This document shows positions 60,025-64,000 of a stretch of 64,000 bases of DNA, one piece after another. This DNA is from Actinoallomurus iriomotensis (lineage in GTDB: Bacteria > Actinomycetota > Actinomycetes > Streptosporangiales > Streptosporangiaceae): assembly GCF_030269445.1 (NCBI RefSeq), contig NZ_BSTJ01000006.1, forward strand, positions 377,204 to 441,203, written 5' to 3'. Made by a program: the position numbers and the translations under genes. Below the pieces are notes generated by a model. The model made no database searches and was not told where the DNA came from. It saw only the letters and a list, made by a program, of their open reading frames with translations. Position 1 is the first letter of the stretch. The number at the start of each line of letters is the position of its first letter.

Positions 60025-61671
60025 TCAGCGCTCCTTGAGGGATTCGCCCACGATCTCCTGAGCCTCGGCGATCACCTGTTCGAGGTGCGTCTCGCTCTGG
60101 AAGCTCTCGGCGTAGATCTTGAAGACGTCTTCGGTGCCGGAGGGGCGAGCCGTGAACCACGCGGACTCGGTGCCGACGTAGACGCCTCCGATCGGCAGGT
60201 CGTTGCCCTTCGTCCTGGAGAACTTCTCCGTGATCGGCTCGCCGGCGAGCGTCGTCTCGCGAATGGAGTCGCCTGTCATCTTCGACAGGATCTGCTTGTC
60301 CTCCCTCGTCGCGATGGCGTCCTGGCGCGCGTAGTGCGGCTTGCCGAACTCCCGCGTCAGGTTGTCGTAATAGACGTTGGGCGAGTCGCCGGTGGCGGCC
60401 GTTATCTCGGCGGCCAGCAGCGCCATGACGATGCCGTCCTTGTCGGTCGTCCAGGTGCGCCCGTCGCGCCGTACGAAGGAGGCGCCGGCGCTTTCCTCGC
60501 CACCGAAAACGATGGACTCGTCCTCGAAATAGGGAACGAACCACTTGAAGCCGACCGGAACGTTGACCACCGTACGGCCGGCGGACTGAACCAGCCGGTC
60601 GATGAGCCTGGTGGTGACCAGTGTCTTGCCGATGGCGGCCTGTGCCGGCCAGTTGTTCCGGTGTTTGATGAGGTAGTCGACGGCCACCGTCAGGTAGTGA
60701 TTGGGGTTGAGCAGACCGGCCTTGCCCGTGACGATTCCGTGCCGGTCCGCGTCGGCGTCGTTGCCGGTGGCGATGTCATAGTGGCTGCGCTCGTTGACGA
60801 GCGCCGACATCACGTACGGCGACGAACAGTCCATGCGGATCTTCTCATCCCAGTCGAGCGGGATGAAGCGGAATGTGGGGTCGATCTCCGGGTTGACCAC
60901 CGTGAGATTCACGTTGTAGTGATCCGCGATCGCGGTCCAGTAGTCCAGGCTGGCGCCGCCGAGCGCATCGGCGCCGATGCGGATGTCCGAGCTCCGGATG
61001 ACATCCATATCCAGAATGCTCGCCAGATCGCCGACATAGCGGGCCACGAAGTCGTAGTCGCCGATGTGGTCGGAATTGATCGCGCGCTCGTAGGGGATGC
61101 GCCTGACGCCGTCCAGCCCATTGGCGAGCAGAGAGTTGGCGCGCTTCTCCAGCCACCGGGTCACCGTGGAATCCGCCGGGCCGCCGTTCGGGCCGTTGTA
61201 TTTGAAGCCGCCGTCGCCCGGGGGATTGTGGGAAGGCGTGATGACGACGCCGTCGGACCGCGACTTGCCGCCATTGCTGTTGTGGCTGAGGATCGCGTGC
61301 GATATCGCCGGAGTCGGGGTGAAGCGGTCGCTCACGTCCTTGAGAACGTGCACGCCGTTTGCCGCGAACACCTCCACCGCGGTCCTGAACGCGGGCACCG
61401 AAAGAGCGTGTGTGTCGAACCCGACGAAAATGGGTCCGTCAATACCTTGTTCTGCGCGGTAGTCACAGACGGCTTGACTTACAGCGAGGATGTGGTTTTC
61501 ATTGAATGACCGGTTGAGTGATGATCCACGGTGGCCGGATGTGCCGAACTCAACGCTCTCACCAGCAACATGAACATCTGGTTGCTCGTCGTAATATGCG
61601 GATAGAACCTCGTTCACATCGATAAGGTCCGAGGGTTCAGCCGCCTGGCCGGCCCGTGAGTGCACTGCCAT
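60025..61671 (-). CDS. pgm: Phosphoglucomutase (alpha-D-glucose-1-phosphate-specific)
   Basis: A 548-residue phosphohexomutase that interconverts glucose-6-phosphate and glucose-1-phosphate for NDP-sugars and glycogen. The N-terminus FGTSGHRGSSLNRSF binds the substrate phosphate. The phosphoserine loop is VVITPSHNPPGDGGF, the metal loop ATGNDADADRHGIV, and the sugar-specificity loop GGEESAGASF. ATG at 61671 is preceded by GGAGG. Length agrees with family Pgm. It converges with the dehydratase homologue and diverges from the phosphomannomutase gene over 208 bases. Confidence 0.95.
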   Translation of the reverse strand: MAVHSRAGQAAEPSDLIDVNEVLSAYYDEQPDVHVAGESVEFGTSGHRGSSLNRSFNENHILAVSQAVCDYRAEQGIDGPIFVGFDTHALSVPAFRTAVEVFAANGVHVLKDVSDRFTPTPAISHAILSHNSNGGKSRSDGVVITPSHNPPGDGGFKYNGPNGGPADSTVTRWLEKRANSLLANGLDGVRRIPYERAINSDHIGDYDFVARYVGDLASILDMDVIRSSDIRIGADALGGASLDYWTAIADHYNVNLTVVNPEIDPTFRFIPLDWDEKIRMDCSSPYVMSALVNERSHYDIATGNDADADRHGIVTGKAGLLNPNHYLTVAVDYLIKHRNNWPAQAAIGKTLVTTRLIDRLVQSAGRTVVNVPVGFKWFVPYFEDESIVFGGEESAGASFVRRDGRTWTTDKDGIVMALLAAEITAATGDSPNVYYDNLTREFGKPHYARQDAIATREDKQILSKMTGDSIRETTLAGEPITEKFSRTKGNDLPIGGVYVGTESAWFTARPSGTEDVFKIYAESFQSETHLEQVIAEAQEIVGESLKER

Positions 61672-61866
61672 GTCATACCTCCATCTCCAGGCCAAGCATA
61701 GTGTCTGACGGCACGTTGGCCCGGACTGCGTGCTCCCCCGAGCGGCATGCTACCTGCCGCGGTCTCGCTCCTGATCCCAATCGAGGCGCTATGATATCCA
61801 GGCGTGATCGGTGCTCACGCCCGGCCCGGTCGGACAGTGATCAAACGCGAGCCTGATTTTCGGGTG

Positions 61867-61880
61867 AGAGAGGCCTCTCT
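61867..61880 (+). promoter_or_regulatory. Perfect palindrome containing the Shine-Dalgarno of the phosphomannomutase gene
   Basis: AGAGAGGCCTCTCT is a 14-base perfect palindrome. It includes the ribosome-binding GAGAGG and the T of the TTG start codon. Folded as a hairpin (AGAGA/TCTCT), it would hide the ribosome site, suggesting translational control or a protein operator. Confidence 0.45.
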
Positions 61881-63364
61881 TGACTGATTCACAAATATGG
61901 CCGTTCAATTTGCCGGGCTCCGGCAATGACGCTATTAGTTTGAGCACGGGGGATCTCGACCAGTCCCTGTTCCGTGAGTACGATATTCGCGGTCGGGTCA
62001 ATGACGGCCGGCTCGATGACGTTTACCCGCTTAACGAGTTCAGCGCGAACCGGATCGGCCGTGCCTTCGGCTCCCTGCTGGTCGACCAGGGGATCTCCGA
62101 GGTCGTCGTGGGCTACGACGCGCGCAGCTATTCGGAGATGCTCGCCAACGCGGTCACCGTCGGCCTGCTCTCCACCGGTGTTGACGTCGTCTTCTTGGGG
62201 CTCGCCACCACTCCTTTGGTCTACTTCGCGCAGCACGAGCTCGGGGGCACCGCCGGAATCTGCGTGACGGCCAGCCACAACCCCAACGGCTGGTCGGGTT
62301 TCAAACTCTCCAACCGGCCGTCGGTCACTCTCGGACCCGAGGAGATCGCCGAAGTCGCCGATCGAGCGGCGAAGGGGAACTTCAGCCGTGGCCAAGGCCG
62401 TTATCGAGAGCAGTCGCTGACGGAGGCCTACGCGAATTACATCGCCTCCGCCCTCCCCGCACCTCGTCCTCTCAAGGTCGTGATCGACGGGGGAAACAGC
62501 ATCGCCGGTCCGATCGCCGAGCTTGCCCTCAAAGGGGCCGGATACGACGTCATCACTCTCAACCGTGAGCTGGACTGGACCTTTCCCAATCACGAGCCCG
62601 ATCCCGAGTCGACGGCGTCTCGCGCGCAGATTCAGGAGGCCGTGGTCAAGCACGGAGCGCATTGCGGAATCTCGTTCGACGGTGACGGCGACCGTCTCGG
62701 GGTGACGGATGGCGCCGGAAACATCGTCTGGGCGGACGCGATCCTGGCCCTTCTCGCCGAAGAGGTTCTGCGGCGCCGGCCGGGCGCTCCCATCGTGTAC
62801 GACGTGAAATGCAGCAGAATGGTCACGGAGGTCATCGAGCGAGCGGGCGGCACTCCGGTCATGACGAAGACCGGCCACTCGCACATCAAGTCGAAGATGC
62901 GTGACGTCAAGGCGCCGTTCGCGGGAGAGCGCAGCGGCCACTTCTTCTTCGCGGACGGCTACCTGGGCTACGACGACGCCATCTACGCCGCGCTGCGCCT
63001 GCTCTCCGTCATCGGTGCCGATCAACGGGATTTCGCCACCATTGTCGCCGACCTTCCGCACTACGAGGGAACGCCGACGATGCACGCCGAATGCGCGGAT
63101 TCCGACAAATATCGAGTGGTCGAGGACTTCGCGCGGTATGCGGAGTCGCTGAACCCTCGGGACATTGTTCGGATCAACGGTGTCCGTGTAGAATTCGACG
63201 ACGGATGGCTGCTGGTCCGGGCCTCCTCGAACATGCCGGCGCTCGTCATACTCGCCGAGGCGAACAGCAGCAGTCGGCTGTTCGAGCTTTATCAGATGCT
63301 GCGTACCGGTCTCAGTCGTTCGCCCGAAGTGGGCTCCGACTGGCTGAATGATCCATGGAAGTAA
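61880..63364 (+). CDS. manB: Phosphomannomutase/phosphoglucomutase
   Basis: A 494-residue alpha-D-phosphohexomutase providing mannose-1-phosphate (or glucose-1-phosphate) for GDP-mannose. FREYDIRGRVND is the N-terminal phosphate loop, CVTASHNPNGWSGFK holds the phosphoserine, SFDGDGDRLGVTD is the metal-binding loop, and PFAGERSGHFFFADGY the sugar-specificity loop. Start is the TTG at 61880. Its first codons are richer in A/T than neighbours, and a palindrome covers the ribosome site. It is followed after 33 bases by a GlpX-like phosphatase, likely in one operon. Confidence 0.92.
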   Translation: MTDSQIWPFNLPGSGNDAISLSTGDLDQSLFREYDIRGRVNDGRLDDVYPLNEFSANRIGRAFGSLLVDQGISEVVVGYDARSYSEMLANAVTVGLLSTGVDVVFLGLATTPLVYFAQHELGGTAGICVTASHNPNGWSGFKLSNRPSVTLGPEEIAEVADRAAKGNFSRGQGRYREQSLTEAYANYIASALPAPRPLKVVIDGGNSIAGPIAELALKGAGYDVITLNRELDWTFPNHEPDPESTASRAQIQEAVVKHGAHCGISFDGDGDRLGVTDGAGNIVWADAILALLAEEVLRRRPGAPIVYDVKCSRMVTEVIERAGGTPVMTKTGHSHIKSKMRDVKAPFAGERSGHFFFADGYLGYDDAIYAALRLLSVIGADQRDFATIVADLPHYEGTPTMHAECADSDKYRVVEDFARYAESLNPRDIVRINGVRVEFDDGWLLVRASSNMPALVILAEANSSSRLFELYQMLRTGLSRSPEVGSDWLNDPWK

Positions 63365-63397
63365 GCGTTCTCCAGCAGACCCGACTTCGTTGAGGCG

Positions 63398-64000
63398 ATG
63401 GCCGTGAGTACTGACTTCTTCGCACGAATTTCGGAGTTCGACCCAAAGATATCCAGCGCAACCTATCGGTCGGTCGGCGGCGAAGATGACGGAGACGTCT
63501 TCGACACCGCCGCCGTCGTGGTCACCGCGGCGATCGCCGCCGCGGCGGAGGCCGCCGCACGGTGCCCGACCGACGGTGAACTGTCGAGCACCAAACGCGC
63601 GATCGACGCGGCGGCGACCAACGCGGCGGAGGCGGTGTTCGCCGGAACGACCGCGGAGATCAACGTCACGGCGGGGGAGGGCGTCCGGGACGCCAGCCCC
63701 GGAGCGCAGACCGGGCAGGTCATCAACCGGGGAGGAGCCGCCGGCCGCTGGGACGGCATCTTCGACTACGTCGACGGCACCACGCTGGCGGCGCAGTCGC
63801 TGGCGGGTGCGCTCGCGCTCGGCGGCCTGGGCCAGGGCTTCCGGCCGGTGCCGGACCTGCAGGCGTACGCCATCCTCGCGCCGGTCGGGGCGCTGGACGG
63901 CTTCGACATCATGTCCAGTCCAGAAGATCACGCGGCCGAGGCGTTGAAACGCATCGCCGGTGCTCTGGACATGAAGGTCACCGACCTCGCGGTGGTGACG
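63398..64000 (+). CDS. Partial class II fructose-1,6-bisphosphatase-like (GlpX) protein
   Basis: The frame runs off the right edge, leaving 201 codons. Visible are VTAAIAAAAEAAARC, AEINVTAGEGVRDASPGA (equivalent to the GEGERDEAP metal loop of GlpX) and FDYVDGTTLAAQSLAGALALGG (the DPVDGTT phosphate/metal loop, here with Y before V). These make it a GlpX/FBPase II-type phosphatase, but the diverged loops could mean another sugar phosphate. ATG at 63398 or GTG at 63404 starts it; I use the first. It follows the phosphomannomutase, hinting at a sugar-phosphate pathway continuing beyond the window. Confidence 0.65.
   Translation, partial: MAVSTDFFARISEFDPKISSATYRSVGGEDDGDVFDTAAVVVTAAIAAAAEAAARCPTDGELSSTKRAIDAAATNAAEAVFAGTTAEINVTAGEGVRDASPGAQTGQVINRGGAAGRWDGIFDYVDGTTLAAQSLAGALALGGLGQGFRPVPDLQAYAILAPVGALDGFDIMSSPEDHAAEALKRIAGALDMKVTDLAVVT

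Noticed and set aside
1-64000. CRISPR arrays, integrases, transposases or phage genes
   Set aside because: Searched by eye for regular repeat-spacer arrays and transposase motifs; none was found, only the short repeats listed.

Overview
The window is high-GC DNA with GTG, TTG and even CTG starts, stop/start overlaps (ATGA, GTGA, TTGA), a WhiB regulator, LytR-CpsA-Psr protein, AfsR/SARP regulator, TIGR03089 and DUF5719 proteins and three coenzyme F420 genes. This points to a sporulating-type actinomycete, possibly Streptosporangiales or a relative. No rRNA, tRNA, CRISPR array, phage or insertion sequence was seen. No stretch above about 300 bases lacks a gene.

Layout. (1) 0-16 kb: a cell-surface glycan locus with a UDP-GlcNAc 2-epimerase and UDP-ManNAc dehydrogenase pair, GT4 glycosyltransferases, a coiled-coil companion and double-GT protein, a membrane acyltransferase, an LCP ligase, TIGR03089, and a GT-C-like/GT2/GT4 operon closed by a strong terminator. 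(2) 16-26.5 kb: a small-gene accessory zone of TetR-controlled units (VC0807 plus agmatine deiminase; NmrA; SDR), a Uma2 protein, thioredoxin, a class II amidotransferase and an epoxide hydrolase. At least three genes here are decayed: gadB with internal in-frame deletions, an SDR without its catalytic core, and a frameshifted HTH regulator. (3) 26.5-34.9 kb: a UPF0104 flippase-like protein, a DUF2207 protein, more glycan genes (methyltransferase, GT4, sugar-1-phosphate nucleotidyltransferase started by CTG), a secreted hydrolase and an AlkA-type glycosylase. (4) 34.9-46.8 kb: F420 biosynthesis (fbiC; fbiA-fbiB) flanking a cis-prenyltransferase and a PadR/ABC-transporter unit ending in a membrane-hydrolase fusion. 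(5) 46.8-53 kb: the whiB, giant GT2, DUF5719 block. (6) 53-58.9 kb: SARP regulator, secreted CHAP/NlpC-like protein, hydrolase-cupin fusion with a divergent MarR, and a metallopeptidase-family protein without HExxH. (7) 59-64 kb: a GDP-mannose 4,6-dehydratase homologue lacking catalytic residues, phosphoglucomutase, phosphomannomutase and a GlpX-like phosphatase running off the end.

How the genes fit. The mutases and the nucleotidyltransferase would supply sugar-1-phosphates and NDP-sugars. WecB/WecC would make UDP-ManNAcA. The GTs, polyprenyl-phosphate enzymes, acyltransferase and LCP protein would assemble, decorate and attach a wall glycopolymer. F420 genes are split into two transcription units.

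Most unusual signals: two related 23-codon micro-ORFs, one ending inside the start codon of fbiB and one inside that of fbiC; two nucleotide-sugar genes whose only plausible start is CTG; the catalytically stripped dehydratase; and several well-formed operator arrays (14-bp iterons at PadR and MarR promoters, paired palindromes at two TetR promoters).
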